Shown: positions 1-11,586, numbered from the stretch's first letter. The stretch: 44,304 bases of DNA from an uncultured Nitrospina sp. (GCA_937891765.1 CALAGQ010000102.1:1-44304); one strand, 5' to 3'. Made by a program: numbers and translations. The notes: generated from the letters alone by a model not told the origin.

Positions 1-48
1 CTGTTTCCGGCGTGAGAGGCCAGCGTCCTACCGTTAGATGAAGGGGTC
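1..48 (-). tRNA. tRNA-Glu (anticodon CUC), 3' part cut off by window edge
   Basis: The reverse complement from 48 to 1 reads as the 5' two thirds of a tRNA. It has a 7-nt acceptor arm starting GACCCCT, a D arm, and an anticodon stem CTGGC/GCCGG enclosing the 7-nt loop CTCTCAC, which places anticodon CUC at 14-16. The D-arm and anticodon-stem bases match the bacterial tRNA-Glu pattern. The T arm and acceptor 3' strand lie outside the window. It sits 14 bp downstream of the sdhE stop on the same strand, so it may be cotranscribed. Confidence 0.85.
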
Positions 49-62
49 AATTTATAGGGGGA

Positions 63-941
63 CTAAGAGGTGGCTAATATCTCGTTGATTTTGAGAGTGG
101 AGACGATGTGTTTGTCCATGCCGAGTTCGTTGGGGGAGTAACCCAGCGCCAGGGCAACTAGCTGGGGAAGGTGTAAAACGGGGATGGAATTATTCTTCTT
201 TTGCAAAATTTCAATTTCCGGCTGATAAGAATCGAGACTCAGGTGACAAAGCGGACAGCCGGTCGCCACGACATCGGCACCGTGGTCGATCGCATCCAGC
301 AAGGCGTTGCCAGACATATCCAGTGACGCGGGTTTGTTCATCATGACGATGGGGAACCCGCAACACTTAATGCGGCTGGGATAATACACGGGTGTCGCGC
401 CCAGCGCTGCAAAAATATCTTCCATACCCGTTGGGTTATCGGGATTCTCAAAGTCTGAGTTTTCTGACGGACGCAGGACATAACAGCCGTAAAACGCGGC
501 GACTTTCAATCCGGTCAGCGGTCGTTTGATGCGTTCCTTCAACCTTGCCATGCCCTCTTCGGTCGCGAGGATGTTGGCAAAATGTTTGATGCGTGTCTTG
601 CCGTTATATTGGTGTCCGCCATCCTCGAGGATGTCGTTGACCTTCTTTTTATATTCGGCATCTTCATTGAGATGGGCTTCGGTTTTTTTGAGGGTGCCCT
701 GACAGGTGGAGCAGATGGTGACAATATCGAGCCCCTGTTTTTCGGCGATGGAAAATGTACGCGCGTTGAGTGCATCGGCGAGAAGAGGACTTTTCTCGGA
801 GACCACTCCGGCACCACAACAGGAAGCGCTTTTCATTTCTATGAACTCAAACCCGAGACCTTCGGCGGCTTTGGTGGTGGAAAGCATCAGTTCCCGGGTT
901 GCCCCTTTGGCAACGCATCCGGTAAACAGGGCAAACTTCAT
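63..941 (-). CDS. sdhE: Succinate dehydrogenase subunit E / HdrB-like CCG-domain protein
   Basis: 292 aa. Two cysteine-rich CCG domains, the signature of HdrB (CoB-CoM heterodisulfide reductase B) and of the third subunit of class-E succinate dehydrogenases and thiol:fumarate reductases. Cysteines seen: C9, C41-C42-G, C77xxC80 in the first half; C153, C193-C194-G, C229xxC232 in the second. In HdrB such motifs bind noncubane [4Fe-4S] clusters. In class-E SQRs this subunit replaces the SdhC/SdhD heme-b anchor and is thought to face the membrane and quinone. No transmembrane helix is evident. The start ATG overlaps the SdhB stop as ATGA, so the genes are translationally coupled. A stand-alone HdrB is the alternative, but the operon argues for SQR. 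Confidence 0.9.
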   Translation of the reverse strand: MKFALFTGCVAKGATRELMLSTTKAAEGLGFEFIEMKSASCCGAGVVSEKSPLLADALNARTFSIAEKQGLDIVTICSTCQGTLKKTEAHLNEDAEYKKKVNDILEDGGHQYNGKTRIKHFANILATEEGMARLKERIKRPLTGLKVAAFYGCYVLRPSENSDFENPDNPTGMEDIFAALGATPVYYPSRIKCCGFPIVMMNKPASLDMSGNALLDAIDHGADVVATGCPLCHLSLDSYQPEIEILQKKNNSIPVLHLPQLVALALGYSPNELGMDKHIVSTLKINEILATS

Positions 942-1879
942 TGATCCAACTCCTTGAAAATTCGTTTAACATCGTCCATTTCATCGATGGAGTGATGAAT
1001 GATCGGGGGAACCTTGCCCTTGAGGAACATGCGTATGCCAACAGGAAGCAGGCTTAACAGGCCGGGGATATTGAAAAACCCCATCGACTCAACCGGAATT
1101 CGGTTCTCATTCAGGTTACCGCTTCTTTTAACGGAATTGAAAAATGACATCGCGTGTCGGGCTCCGTTATTATTGTGCACACCTTGTTCCAGCGCCACGG
1201 TCATGATTTCTTTGATGCGATCAAACGGTTTTGCCGGTTTTGGGCAACGCTCGACGCATTCGCCGCAGTGGGTGCAATCCCAAATGCCGCCTGGATCACT
1301 GAGTGCTTTGACCCGCTCAAGCGTTTGAGAGTCTCGGGAATCGCCGACAAATCTTTGCGCTTTGGCGAGAGCTGCTGGGCCTAAGAAGTTGTCATCCACT
1401 TCCAGCACGTTACAGTCTGAATAGCAGGCTCCGCACATGATGCAGGTGCTGGAGTCGTCGATCTTCAAGAACTCTTCCTGCGATTGGCGTCGTTCTTTTT
1501 CCGGCACGGCTTCTTTCGGTTCGAGATAAGGTTTGACCTTGTTGATCTTGTCCCAGAATGGAGTGAAGTCGACGACCAGGTCTTTCACCGGTTTCATATT
1601 GCCCAAAGGTTCGAGCGTGACGGTCTCGTCGTTATCGACAATATGTGCAGCCTGACGCTGGCAAGCAAGTAGAGCGTGGCCGTTCGCCTTGACGGCGCAA
1701 GACCCGCAAATAGCACTGCGGCAAGACATGCGGTAGGAGAAGCTCCCATCCAAAGTCCATTTGATCAGGTTCATGCAGTCGAGAAGAGTGGCGCCCTCTG
1801 GAATATCCAATTGGAATTCCTCGAAGTATGGCTCCGGTTGCTTTTCTGGATTGAATCGCTTGATCCTGAAAGTTGCCAT
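938..1879 (-). CDS. sdhB: Succinate dehydrogenase iron-sulfur subunit
   Basis: 313 aa, longer than the usual roughly 240 because of an extra C-terminal segment of about 65 residues. The N-terminal plant-type [2Fe-2S] domain has C53, C58, C61 and C73. The C-terminal ferredoxin domain has C146, C149, C152, C156 and then C202, C205, C208, C212. By alignment with E. coli SdhB, C205 is an extra cysteine at the position that is Ile beside the [3Fe-4S] centre, so this cluster is probably [4Fe-4S], as in non-classical SQRs. It carries electrons from the SdhA flavin to the CCG subunit. The stop overlaps the sdhE start (ATGA); its own start shares one base with the SdhA stop (TAATG). Confidence 0.93.
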   Translation of the reverse strand: MATFRIKRFNPEKQPEPYFEEFQLDIPEGATLLDCMNLIKWTLDGSFSYRMSCRSAICGSCAVKANGHALLACQRQAAHIVDNDETVTLEPLGNMKPVKDLVVDFTPFWDKINKVKPYLEPKEAVPEKERRQSQEEFLKIDDSSTCIMCGACYSDCNVLEVDDNFLGPAALAKAQRFVGDSRDSQTLERVKALSDPGGIWDCTHCGECVERCPKPAKPFDRIKEIMTVALEQGVHNNNGARHAMSFFNSVKRSGNLNENRIPVESMGFFNIPGLLSLLPVGIRMFLKGKVPPIIHHSIDEMDDVKRIFKELDQ

Positions 1880-3588
1880 TAATAAGTTCTCTCTGCCGGT
1901 TGATGTTTGGTGATCACAACGGATTTCTTTTTGATAACCAGTCCGTCTGGGGTATCAAAGATCATTGAATGATGGAGAAAGTTTGCGTCATCGCGTTTCG
2001 GAAAATCGGTGCGGAAATGTCCGCCTCGGCTTTCTTTTCTTTCCAGAGCGGCGGTAGCAATGAGCAGGGCCATGCCCAGCATATTGCCCAACTCAAGGAC
2101 TTCATAAATTTCCGTATTGAACAGTTTGCCCTTATCGGTCACTTTACCTTTTTTGAACTTTTCCTGCAGTCCTTTCAAGGTTTCAATACAGACTTTGAGT
2201 TTTTCTTCATCGCGGAAAACCCCGCAATGGCTCATCATTATCTCTTTCATCTCGTCACGGATGTCGTTATAGCTTTCTGAGCCATCTCTTTGATAAACAT
2301 CTTCAAACTTTTTCAGGACCTTGGCTTTTTCCTGCCCTTCGTTGACGTTTCCGTAGTCAATACCCGCTGCATATTCGAGCACGGATTTACCGGCACGTTC
2401 TCCAAACACCACAGCTTCCAGAAGTGAATTTGTTCCGAGCCGGTTTCCACCATGAACAGAGACGCAGGCACATTCTCCGGCGGCGAAGAATCCGTTCACG
2501 CGGGTGCCGTTTTCATCACTGATGACGTGGCCAAATTTATCGGTCGGGATACCGCCCATCGAATAATGCGCGGTAGGCTGAATGGGAAGACAATCGGTGA
2601 TGCAGTCGATACCTAAAAAGTCGATACCCAGTTGCCGGATTTGCGGAAGGCGTTCCATGATCCGTTCCTTGCCCAGATGGCGCAAGTCAAGATTGATACA
2701 GTTTTCGCCATCCACACCACGCCCGGCATCGATTTCGCTCTGCTCGGCCCGGGCGACAATATCACGGGGCGCCAGTTCCATACGCGACGGGGCATATGTT
2801 TCCATAAAACGTTCGCCGTTTCCGTTGAGGAGATAAGCGCCCTCTCCCCGCGCCGCTTCTGAAAATAAAATTCCCTGACGGTACAATCCTGAGGGATGAA
2901 ACTGGACGAACTCGGGGTCTTCGAGAGGAAGGCCTACTTCGAATGCGGCCATGACTCCATCAGCCGTGCTAGCAAAAGCGTTGGAAGTGATTTTGAAAAC
3001 CCGACCATAACCGCCTGTGGCAAAAACCACAGCCTTGGCCTGAATCACTTCAACCTCTCCGGTCTGGATATTGCTGACCACGACACCGTTACAACGGTCA
3101 CCATCGACAATCAGAGAGTGCATGTACCACTCATTATAAATTTTTACGGATTTCGCGTTCTTCATGAGTTGCTCATGAAGGGCATGCAGAATGGCATGGC
3201 CGGTGCGGTCGGCAGAAAAACAGGCGCGCGGTTTGGAATGCCCGCCGAAACTGCGCTGAGCGATTTTTCCATCCGGCGTACGGCTGAAAATACAGCCCAT
3301 ATGCTCTAATTCGTATATGACTCTGGGAGCGGCTTTAACATACTCTTCCACCGCATCCTGATCGCTGAGAAAGTCGCCACCTTTGATGGTGTCGTACATA
3401 TGCTCTTCCCAACTATCCGGCTCCGAGTTTCCCAGAGAAGCGGCAATTCCCCCTTGTGCTGCTCCTGAATGGGATCGAGAAGGATAGACCTTGGTCAACA
3501 CGGCGACATCCAGTTCCCTACACGCTTCCAAGGCACAACGCATCCCAGCGAGACCGGCACCCACAATCACCACATCATGTTGAATCAC
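1879..3588 (-). CDS. sdhA: Succinate dehydrogenase flavoprotein subunit
   Basis: 569 aa. Oxidises succinate to fumarate (TCA cycle / complex II). The N-terminal FAD-binding motif GAGLAG is near residues 10-15. H40 in [12 protein letters not shown] is the expected site of covalent 8-alpha-histidyl FAD. H231 in FHPSG, R247 in ARGEG and R275 in APRDIVAR match the substrate-binding and proton-delivery residues of the family. The start is GTG at 3588, preceded by a good ribosome site (GAGGTGA, about 5 nt away), which supports GTG over any internal ATG. It is first gene of sdhABE; no membrane-anchor gene lies next to it. Confidence 0.95.
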   Translation of the reverse strand: MIQHDVVIVGAGLAGMRCALEACRELDVAVLTKVYPSRSHSGAAQGGIAASLGNSEPDSWEEHMYDTIKGGDFLSDQDAVEEYVKAAPRVIYELEHMGCIFSRTPDGKIAQRSFGGHSKPRACFSADRTGHAILHALHEQLMKNAKSVKIYNEWYMHSLIVDGDRCNGVVVSNIQTGEVEVIQAKAVVFATGGYGRVFKITSNAFASTADGVMAAFEVGLPLEDPEFVQFHPSGLYRQGILFSEAARGEGAYLLNGNGERFMETYAPSRMELAPRDIVARAEQSEIDAGRGVDGENCINLDLRHLGKERIMERLPQIRQLGIDFLGIDCITDCLPIQPTAHYSMGGIPTDKFGHVISDENGTRVNGFFAAGECACVSVHGGNRLGTNSLLEAVVFGERAGKSVLEYAAGIDYGNVNEGQEKAKVLKKFEDVYQRDGSESYNDIRDEMKEIMMSHCGVFRDEEKLKVCIETLKGLQEKFKKGKVTDKGKLFNTEIYEVLELGNMLGMALLIATAALERKESRGGHFRTDFPKRDDANFLHHSMIFDTPDGLVIKKKSVVITKHQPAERTY

Positions 3589-3958
3589 AAAATCACCTCA
3601 AAACGGGAAAAACCCGTGGTTCATTCAAAACGAGTTTGTCCGGTAAAGGCCGGATAAAAAACGATAACAATTGTCCCACTTTCCTACCTTGTTCTCATTT
3701 TCCGGCTTGCCCCTTTTGAAACAAAAACCATTGAAAATCAAAGGGAAAATTCTTTGAAATCAAGTACGGGCGGGCCTGTAATCGGGGTAGCTACCGGAAT
3801 CAAAATTGAAGGGCGATTTAAACATTTCCGCCCCTCCAAAGTCAAGAAAAATGAAAGTTTGGGTTGCAAATCAGGGGTAAGCCCCTCATAATGACCCTTG
3901 TCTTCAACAAAGATTTTTAACCACTTGAAAATCAAGGCTCTAACTCTCAAGAGTCCCT
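3589..3958. other. Divergent intergenic region between sdhA and the helicase gene; two leader hairpins
   Basis: 370 bp without a convincing gene. On the sdhA side, two small inverted repeats lie in the presumed leader: ACGGG/CCCGT with a 5-nt loop (3603-3617), right before the sdhA ribosome site, and TCCGG/CCGGA with a 6-nt loop (3639-3654). On the minus strand the first hairpin is followed by TTTT, then GAGGTGA. The rest is AT-rich and should hold the promoters of both genes, but I could not pick a clear -35/-10 pair. Confidence 0.4.
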
Positions 3959-5272
3959 GTGAGAAGTGCCCACCCGGAGCATCTTTTGGAACTACTGACC
4001 TTTGAATCACTACCCGTACCGGAAGCGGTATTGAAGGGTATTCGCGACGCAAAATTTGAAACCTGCACACCTATCCAGAGCAAGTCTCTGCCTATTACTC
4101 TTGGGCGTAAGGATCTGGCCGGACAAGCACAGACCGGAACAGGAAAAACCGCGGCGTTTCTGATCACCCTGCTCACCCGGCTATTAGAAAACACTCCACC
4201 GCTTGACCCAAAAGGGAAAGCAGGCCCGCGAGCATTGATCATCGCTCCGACCCGCGAACTGGCAAGGCAAATCGAAAAGGATGCCCTGCTCCTGGGCAAG
4301 CATTGCAACTTCCGCATCGTTTGTGTTATCGGCGGGGTGGATTATGACAAACAGAGAAACCAGATCAAAGATGGCGTGGACATCCTCATCGCTACGCCAG
4401 GTAGATTGATCGACTTCTATAAGCAAAAATTCTTCAGTTTAAAACAGGTGGAAGTGCTGGTCGTCGATGAAGCCGACCGCATGTTCGATATGGGATTCAT
4501 TGCCGACCTTCGCTATTTATTTCGCAACTGTTCGTCTTACGACAAACGCCAGTCGATGCTGTTTTCGGCAACGCTCAATCACCGGGTGATGGAATTGTGC
4601 TACGAGCACATGAACAATCCGGTTCGGGTAGCCATCGAGCCGGAAAAAGCTGTGGTCGATGCAATCACCCAGATTCTTTATCATGTCGGACAGCATGAAA
4701 AGTTCAACCTCCTTTTAGGATTGATGAAAAAAGAGGCCGGGGAAAAAGTTCTGATTTTTTCCAACACTAAAATTGAATGCGAGATTCTTGAGTGGAAGTT
4801 GAACCACAACGGCTTCAACGCCGGGCAAATCAGCGGTGACCTTCCCCAGAAGTCCCGAATACGAGTACTGGAAAAGTTTCAGGAGGGCGAGCTCGATATC
4901 CTCATCGCCACCGATGTGGCATCGAGAGGACTGCATATCGACAACATCACACATGTTATTAATTATGATTTACCGCAGGACGCAGAGGACTATGTTCACC
5001 GCATAGGCAGAACCGCACGTGCCGGGAACAAGGGCACCGCCATCACACTTTGCTGCGAAGACTTCGCCCAGCATCTGGAACGCGTCGAAGATTACCTGAA
5101 AAATAAAATCCCCGTATCCTGGCCGGAAGAAGAATTGTTTCTGGAAGAAAAGGAAGGCAAGCCTCCTATGCGTAAACGCCGAGGCCCGCCACCAAAAGCC
5201 AGAAAACCTGACAGCAGAAGACCTGCAAAACGTCCGGTTCGCAGAAGAACTCAGCCATCCGCTGCCCGCTGA
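3959..5272 (+). CDS. DEAD-box ATP-dependent RNA helicase (RhlE/RhlB type)
   Basis: 437 aa. Unwinds or remodels RNA using ATP, in the cytoplasm. Motifs in order: Q motif (F14 ... TPIQ 37-40), Walker A AQTGTGKT (57-64), PTRELA (about 97-102), TPGR (about 146-149), DEAD (170-173), SAT (203-205), ATDVASRG, and HRIGRTARAG near 350. The last 50 residues are a basic tail rich in Arg, Lys and Pro, a usual RNA-binding extension. The longest frame starts at GTG 3959. A TTG at 3986 has a better-placed GGAG (3976-3979, 6 nt upstream) and starts the protein just before the Q motif, so the true start may be 3986. Converges on ligA with a 10-bp gap. Confidence 0.92.
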   Translation: MRSAHPEHLLELLTFESLPVPEAVLKGIRDAKFETCTPIQSKSLPITLGRKDLAGQAQTGTGKTAAFLITLLTRLLENTPPLDPKGKAGPRALIIAPTRELARQIEKDALLLGKHCNFRIVCVIGGVDYDKQRNQIKDGVDILIATPGRLIDFYKQKFFSLKQVEVLVVDEADRMFDMGFIADLRYLFRNCSSYDKRQSMLFSATLNHRVMELCYEHMNNPVRVAIEPEKAVVDAITQILYHVGQHEKFNLLLGLMKKEAGEKVLIFSNTKIECEILEWKLNHNGFNAGQISGDLPQKSRIRVLEKFQEGELDILIATDVASRGLHIDNITHVINYDLPQDAEDYVHRIGRTARAGNKGTAITLCCEDFAQHLERVEDYLKNKIPVSWPEEELFLEEKEGKPPMRKRRGPPPKARKPDSRRPAKRPVRRRTQPSAAR

Positions 5273-5282
5273 AGAGCTTAAC

Positions 5283-7319
<2,037 letters not shown>

Positions 7320-7373
7320 TCAGGATCGCATGGCATCCTTGCCACCCGCGCTGGAGTAAACGCAAAACGTGCC

Positions 7374-8747
7374 TCAAGGTTCCAGTGTCACATAATACCC
7401 CTGCCGCCCACGTTGAACCAAAAGTAAAATGCGATCCGGATTATTTATTTCTGCGACGGCCTTGTTATAATCCTCTTCAGTGTCCACACTCTTCTGATTC
7501 ATTTGCCGAATGATGTCACCGGGGTTGATACCAATTCGTCCCCCCGCACTGTTGGGAACCACCTCCATCACAACCATTCCCTTGGCAGTCAGCAGCCTCT
7601 TGGCCCGGGCAAACTGCTCGCTGTTCTGCTGAATATGTAACCCCAGCCAGGTTCGGGTGAACTCCTTAACATAGCTTTTGGGAATAGCGGTAACGCGGAC
7701 TCTGTGCTCCACCTCTTTTCCGTCCCGCAGAATGGAAAACCGAATAGAGCTACTCACCGTGTAAGAAGCCATACGTCCACGAAAGTCCGACTTGTCTTTC
7801 ACATCATGGTCGTCAACGGACATGATGATATCCCCGCGTTTCAAACCGGCTTGTCCGGCAGGGCTGTTTTCGGCAACGCCAACAACCAGAACCCCTCTTT
7901 GCCGATCCAGTTTGAAATGGCGCAAGAGCTGGGCGTCCAACTCCTGGACAGAAACCCCCAGCCATCCGCGCCGGACTTTTCCGTAACGGATCAGTTCATC
8001 GACAATCCGTTTAGCATGGTCGATGGGAATGGCAAAACCAATGCCCTCGGCCTTTTGGTAGATCGCCGTATTGATGCCAATGAGAGAGCCATTAATATTC
8101 AGCAAAGGTCCGCCGCTGTTTCCCGGGTTGATCGAAGCATCGAGCTGAATGAAATCGCTGTAAACCATATTTTCCCCAGCTCGGATGTTGCGGTTTAAGG
8201 CGCTGATGATTCCGGTCGTGACCGTATGTTGCAAGCCAAAGGGATTACCAATGGCCAGCACCTGTTCGCCGATCATTAAATCATCGGATCGCCCCATTTC
8301 AACGTAGGGCAAGGGTTTAGAGGAGTCGATCTTGATGATCGCCAAGTCAGATTTAATATCCGCACCAATGACACTGGCATCAAACTCCTGCTTGTCGCTC
8401 AAGGTGACATGGATCTTTGCGGCTTTGGCGATAACATGCTCGTTGGTGAGAATATATCCTTCACCATTGATAAGAACACCCGAACCCAGACTGCGCCTTT
8501 GATTTTCAGCAGAAGGAATGAAGTCTTTGAAGAACTGGTCAAACAGATTGTTGCCAAAACTTCTGAAGGGATTGCGAGCAGGCCTGGAAATTTCTGTCGT
8601 GTAAATATTCACAACAGCCGGGCCAACTTTCTCGACAGCCCGAACAAGAGGAGTTCTGCGGTTATAGCGCTCTTCGGCAAAGGCCAGAGACGGCCCTAGC
8701 ACGACAAACACAACAAAAACCCAGAACCACCTTGAGGGAACGCGCAC
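7374..8747 (-). CDS. HtrA/DegP-like serine protease with two PDZ domains
   Basis: 457 aa. N-terminal signal peptide (hydrophobic residues 8-20, cleavage near AFA-EE), so periplasmic. Trypsin-like domain with catalytic H104 (TNEHV), D134 (SDLAIIK) and S211 (NPGNSGGP). Two PDZ domains fill the C-terminal half. Expected to degrade or refold damaged envelope proteins. The start is GTG; no ATG lies nearby and no strong ribosome site is visible. It lies 42 bp downstream of a second HtrA gene. The two share motifs but differ in linkers and PDZ sequence, so this is an old duplication rather than a recent copy. Confidence 0.93.
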   Translation of the reverse strand: MRVPSRWFWVFVVFVVLGPSLAFAEERYNRRTPLVRAVEKVGPAVVNIYTTEISRPARNPFRSFGNNLFDQFFKDFIPSAENQRRSLGSGVLINGEGYILTNEHVIAKAAKIHVTLSDKQEFDASVIGADIKSDLAIIKIDSSKPLPYVEMGRSDDLMIGEQVLAIGNPFGLQHTVTTGIISALNRNIRAGENMVYSDFIQLDASINPGNSGGPLLNINGSLIGINTAIYQKAEGIGFAIPIDHAKRIVDELIRYGKVRRGWLGVSVQELDAQLLRHFKLDRQRGVLVVGVAENSPAGQAGLKRGDIIMSVDDHDVKDKSDFRGRMASYTVSSSIRFSILRDGKEVEHRVRVTAIPKSYVKEFTRTWLGLHIQQNSEQFARAKRLLTAKGMVVMEVVPNSAGGRIGINPGDIIRQMNQKSVDTEEDYNKAVAEINNPDRILLLVQRGRQGYYVTLEP

Positions 8748-8789
8748 GCTTAGACAGGGTGAAAAGTGAAAAAAATAATCAACGATGCT

Positions 8790-10289
8790 CTACTCTACTT
8801 TGACAGCAATGTATATGGTACTGCCTCCCCGCTTGACCAGGAACAGAACAGATGAACCCTTATCCACCGAGGCCAACAGGCGGTGGTAGTCCTGCGCATT
8901 TTTGACTACGCTGCGGTTCATTTCCGAAAGCACATCTCCCCGGCGGATGCCCGCTTCCGAGGCAGCATTTCCGGCGGTCACATCGGAAACCAGAACCCCA
9001 TCCATATCTTGCAATTGCAGACCTTTCGCCAACTCCTCGGTAATATCCTGAACCTGAAGACCCAGAGGATCGACCTTGGCTGCAGCCACCACCGCTTCCT
9101 GCGCATCTTTCAATACTTCTATGGTCACATGAAGTATTTTCCGGGAACTGTCACGAATCACCTCAACATCGACCAGCAGGCCCGGGGTTGTCGCGGCGAC
9201 AATTTTGGGAAGATCTTCCATTTCTCTTACAGGTTGATTATTGAACTGGGTGATGACATCCCCGCGCAGTATTCCCGCCTTGGCGGCAGGACCATCAGGA
9301 ATAACATCTCCAACAAGAGCCCCTTCACTTTGGTTGAGGCCGAAAGATTTTTCCAACTCGGGAGTGATTTTCTGGATCATGACTCCCAACCAACCACGTG
9401 TTACCGACCCTGTTTCTTTCAGATCTTTTAAAATTTCCTTGGCGATGTTGATAGGAATGGCAAACCCGATTCCCACATTTCCGCCAGTATTCCCTGAAAT
9501 GATAGCGGTGTTGATACCAATCACATCTCCTTCAATATTGATCAGGGGCCCACCACTGTTACCCGGGTTGATCGAAGCGTCGGTCTGAATGAACTCATCG
9601 TAGGGGCCAGCACCAATGCTTCGATCCAAAGCACTCACCACGCCCACCGTAACGGTGTGGCTGAGACCAAAAGGGTTACCAATAGCTACCACCCATTCCC
9701 CGACTTCAAGATTTTCTGAACTGCCCAGCTTCAGAAAAGGGAATTCCGTATTGTCCCCCGGTTCGCGTTTGATTTTAATCAAGGCAATATCGGTTTTAGC
9801 ATCTGACCCAATCAGGGTCGCGTCGTATTCTTTTTCTTTTCCATTATCCTCAAGCATCACCACAATTTCATCGGCACCTTCTATCACATGATAGTTGGTC
9901 AGGATATGACCTTCCTTGTCGATCACAAATCCGGAACCCATACCTCGCTTGGGTTGTTGACTGTTCGGACGCTCGCCAAAGAAACGGTCATAAAAATCAC
10001 GAAAAGGATCGGGAGATTGCCCCTGCCCGGGTCCAGGTCGAGGGGCAGGTTGAGATCTGGGTATTGGGAAATTCCTCTGCGGTGCGACCTCTGCCTTCGC
10101 CTTGGTGCTCACATTAACCACGGCGGGATTTTGCTTTTTTGCGATTTCCACAAAAATATTACTCGCAAGCGGCTGGGTGTTACTGCTCAGCGCAAAAAGG
10201 GTCTCTGGAGAAATAACCATACCCCATGCAAGTAAAGACATAAAAACCAATGAAGTTAAACCGGCGCGATGGACAAAAGATCTAAACAT
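8790..10289 (-). CDS. HtrA/DegP-type periplasmic serine endoprotease (Do family)
   Basis: 499 aa. Signal peptide (hydrophobic stretch about 11-25). A Pro- and Gln-rich linker (about 70-115) leads to the protease domain with catalytic H134 (TNYHV), D167 (TDIALIK) and S245 (NPGNSGGP). Two PDZ domains follow, at about 285-375 and 405-495. This is the usual length and layout of DegP/MucD. Expected role: ATP-independent quality control of periplasmic proteins. A GAGG sequence lies about 11 nt before the ATG. First gene of the HtrA-HtrA-LigA run; its upstream region also holds a copy of the dispersed repeat. Confidence 0.94.
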   Translation of the reverse strand: MFRSFVHRAGLTSLVFMSLLAWGMVISPETLFALSSNTQPLASNIFVEIAKKQNPAVVNVSTKAKAEVAPQRNFPIPRSQPAPRPGPGQGQSPDPFRDFYDRFFGERPNSQQPKRGMGSGFVIDKEGHILTNYHVIEGADEIVVMLEDNGKEKEYDATLIGSDAKTDIALIKIKREPGDNTEFPFLKLGSSENLEVGEWVVAIGNPFGLSHTVTVGVVSALDRSIGAGPYDEFIQTDASINPGNSGGPLINIEGDVIGINTAIISGNTGGNVGIGFAIPINIAKEILKDLKETGSVTRGWLGVMIQKITPELEKSFGLNQSEGALVGDVIPDGPAAKAGILRGDVITQFNNQPVREMEDLPKIVAATTPGLLVDVEVIRDSSRKILHVTIEVLKDAQEAVVAAAKVDPLGLQVQDITEELAKGLQLQDMDGVLVSDVTAGNAASEAGIRRGDVLSEMNRSVVKNAQDYHRLLASVDKGSSVLFLVKRGGSTIYIAVKVE

Positions 10290-10610
10290 GTTTTTTAATC
10301 CTCAATTTGACGAATGATCAAAAATAAAATTCGGGAGTCCCCATGCAATACAACCCAAGCTCTCATAAGATAGCGGTTAAATTAAATATAGCTTAATATT
10401 TAGCGACAAACATTTCAGTTAAAAAAAATTAATCTGAAATTCCCAGCCTGCGTAAACATTAAAGATACGACACCTTTTCACGGGAATGCCTGTTCCCGCA
10501 ACAAAGCACCGGTTGACCACGCCTGAAAATGGGCATCTGAAGGAAAAAGGAATCTTGACGATTATATAATGCTTTTCCCGCTCTTTACAACCTCAAAACC
10601 CTCTTCAGCG

Positions 10611-10700
10611 AAGGACCAGGGAGCAATGTCTTTATTTCGCGGGCAATCCGTTTCTCGACTCAATGGGTCATTGCTCGCTGGCCCCGCGCCGAGCGGGAAT
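10611..10700 (-). repeat. Dispersed structured intergenic repeat, copy A
   Basis: The core, read on the minus strand, begins AGCAATGACC and ends AAGACATTGCT, so its ends pair (AGCAATG/CATTGCT). The flanking hairpin is CCCGC-GCCGA-GCGGG at 10683-10697. Compared with the CCCAC/GTGGG stem of copy C, an A:T pair has become G:C while the loop GCCGA is kept, which is a compensatory change. Confidence 0.75.
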
Positions 10701-10845
10701 TATGTATTGACTCACTTTATGAGATAAAAGATAATCGCAGCAGGCGATGGGTCTGTTCCTCAAGCCGACCAACCGAAGTGCCGGTCAAATTTATTGGGTC
10801 TTCCACTCATCAAGAAAAAAAATTATGCAAATATCTTTCCCTGTT

Positions 10846-10851
10846 TATAAT
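10846..10851 (+). promoter_or_regulatory. Candidate -10 box for the DUF2065-lipoprotein genes
   Basis: A perfect TATAAT lies 11 bp before the ATG at 10863. The -35 candidate (TTATGC, 10823-10828) is poor. If used, the leader would be only about 5 nt and lack a ribosome site, i.e. near-leaderless. Sequence match only. Confidence 0.3.
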
Positions 10852-10862
10852 CGGCCCAAGAC

Positions 10863-11057
10863 ATGAGCCTGTTCCTATCCGCTCTCGGTTTGATGATGGT
10901 CTTTGAAGGCATCCCTTATTTTTGTTTTCCTAAGCAGGTAAAAGCTTTTGCCCGTAAAGTTCCAGAAATGCCCGATAGCACCCTGAGGGTGATCGGTTTT
11001 TGCCTCATGATGGCAGGTTTACTGGTGGTCTATTTTGGAGGAGGTACAAATGGTTAA
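10863..11057 (+). CDS. DUF2065 (YjeT-like) small membrane protein
   Basis: 64 aa. Two hydrophobic helices, about 3-20 and 42-58, separated by a short basic loop. The pattern LSALGLMMVFEGIPYFCFP then LRVIGFCLMMAGLLVVYF matches the DUF2065 family of inner-membrane proteins, whose function is unknown; in proteobacteria members often sit beside HflC genes. No Shine-Dalgarno precedes the ATG. The 3' end overlaps the next gene by 8 bp and contains that gene's ribosome site. Confidence 0.75.
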   Translation: MSLFLSALGLMMVFEGIPYFCFPKQVKAFARKVPEMPDSTLRVIGFCLMMAGLLVVYFGGGTNG

Positions 11058-11469
11058 ACGACTATTCCTGTTTTCACTGTTTGGAGTTTGGTTGGCCGGA
11101 TGCGCGACGTGGGAAGAAATGACCGCCGTAAAACCCCCACCGCCACCCCCTCCCCCTGAAATGGTTTATCCCTTTTCGGACATTCCCGTACCCGATGGGT
11201 TTGAACGGGATCATTCAAAATCCTTTGTCTATGAGTCGGGAAGCGGAACCGTCAAGGTAGGCCGGTTTTTCTATTCCGGTTGGAGCAACTTGAGTGAAGT
11301 CGTCAGCTTTTACCAGAACGAAATGGTCAACAAAGGCTGGAGCATGGTCAACTCCATCAAACATGAGACCACCATCCTGAACTACGAAAAAGAAGGCTGG
11401 GTTTGCGCTCTGATGATAAAAACGACACTGGGAAAAGCTTATATTGAAATTCAGGCCGGCCCAAAATAA
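11050..11469 (+). CDS. Predicted lipoprotein of unknown function
   Basis: 139 aa from the ATG at 11050. A longer reading from TTG at 11035 is rejected because the strong ribosome site GGAGGAGGT (11037-11045) sits 4 nt before the ATG. Lipobox LAGC with lipidated C18. A polyproline stretch (eight Pro) follows, then a compact domain (FERDHSKSFVYESG ... YIEIQAG) that resembles the small C-terminal domains of deltaproteobacterial envelope lipoproteins. Residues after C18 are Ala and Thr, with no Asp sorting signal for the inner membrane, so outer-membrane location is likely. Coupled to the DUF2065 gene by overlap. Confidence 0.75.
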   Translation: MVKRLFLFSLFGVWLAGCATWEEMTAVKPPPPPPPPEMVYPFSDIPVPDGFERDHSKSFVYESGSGTVKVGRFFYSGWSNLSEVVSFYQNEMVNKGWSMVNSIKHETTILNYEKEGWVCALMIKTTLGKAYIEIQAGPK

Positions 11470-11586
11470 GCCTGACCCGGCGTGGCCGCCGGTGGCAGTG
11501 TGCAATAGCGCTGTCTGGCGAACAAGAAATATTGGCGGCTTGACGAGTCGTTGCCCCATTTTCTCCGGGCGTAGCCCGGTAAAACT
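11470..11586 (-). repeat. Dispersed structured intergenic repeat, copy B (diverged)
   Basis: On the minus strand it reads GCAACGACTCGTCAAGCCGCC near the start and GCGCTATTGCACACTG near the end. This is closest to copy D at 16857-16954, which has GTCAGGCCGCC and GTCATTGCACACTG at the same places. It fills the gap between the lipoprotein stop and the hda-like start. Confidence 0.6.

Larger units (their letters stand above)
10290..10862. other. 573-bp divergent intergenic region with an AT-rich block and one dispersed repeat
   Basis: No gene seen on either strand. 10370-10440 is very AT-rich and may hold the HtrA promoter. 10565-10570 is a TATAAT, but no matching -35 lies at the right distance. 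10611-10700 is a copy of the roughly 100-bp intergenic repeat. 10846-10851 is another TATAAT just before the next gene. Confidence 0.5.

Noticed and set aside
2896..3309. 137-aa plus-strand frame inside sdhA
   Set aside because: It is antisense to a fully conserved sdhA and has no recognisable protein features. The same holds for the other long antisense frames, e.g. 42989-43816 and 34019-34720.
1..3588. tRNA-Glu as an attachment site for an integrated element
   Set aside because: The neighbouring genes are housekeeping, and no integrase or tRNA-fragment repeat is visible.
7374..10289. The two HtrA genes as one gene broken by a frameshift or a recent duplication
   Set aside because: Each has its own signal peptide, complete catalytic triad and two PDZ domains, and the sequences are well diverged.
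10555..10570. TTGACG and TATAAT near 10560 as a promoter
   Set aside because: The boxes are only 4 bp apart, and no other -35 fits; no gene follows before the repeat.
11035..11469. TTG 11035 as start of the lipoprotein
   Set aside because: It would place the ribosome site GGAGGAGGT in the coding sequence and push the signal peptide off the N-terminus; ATG 11050 is better.
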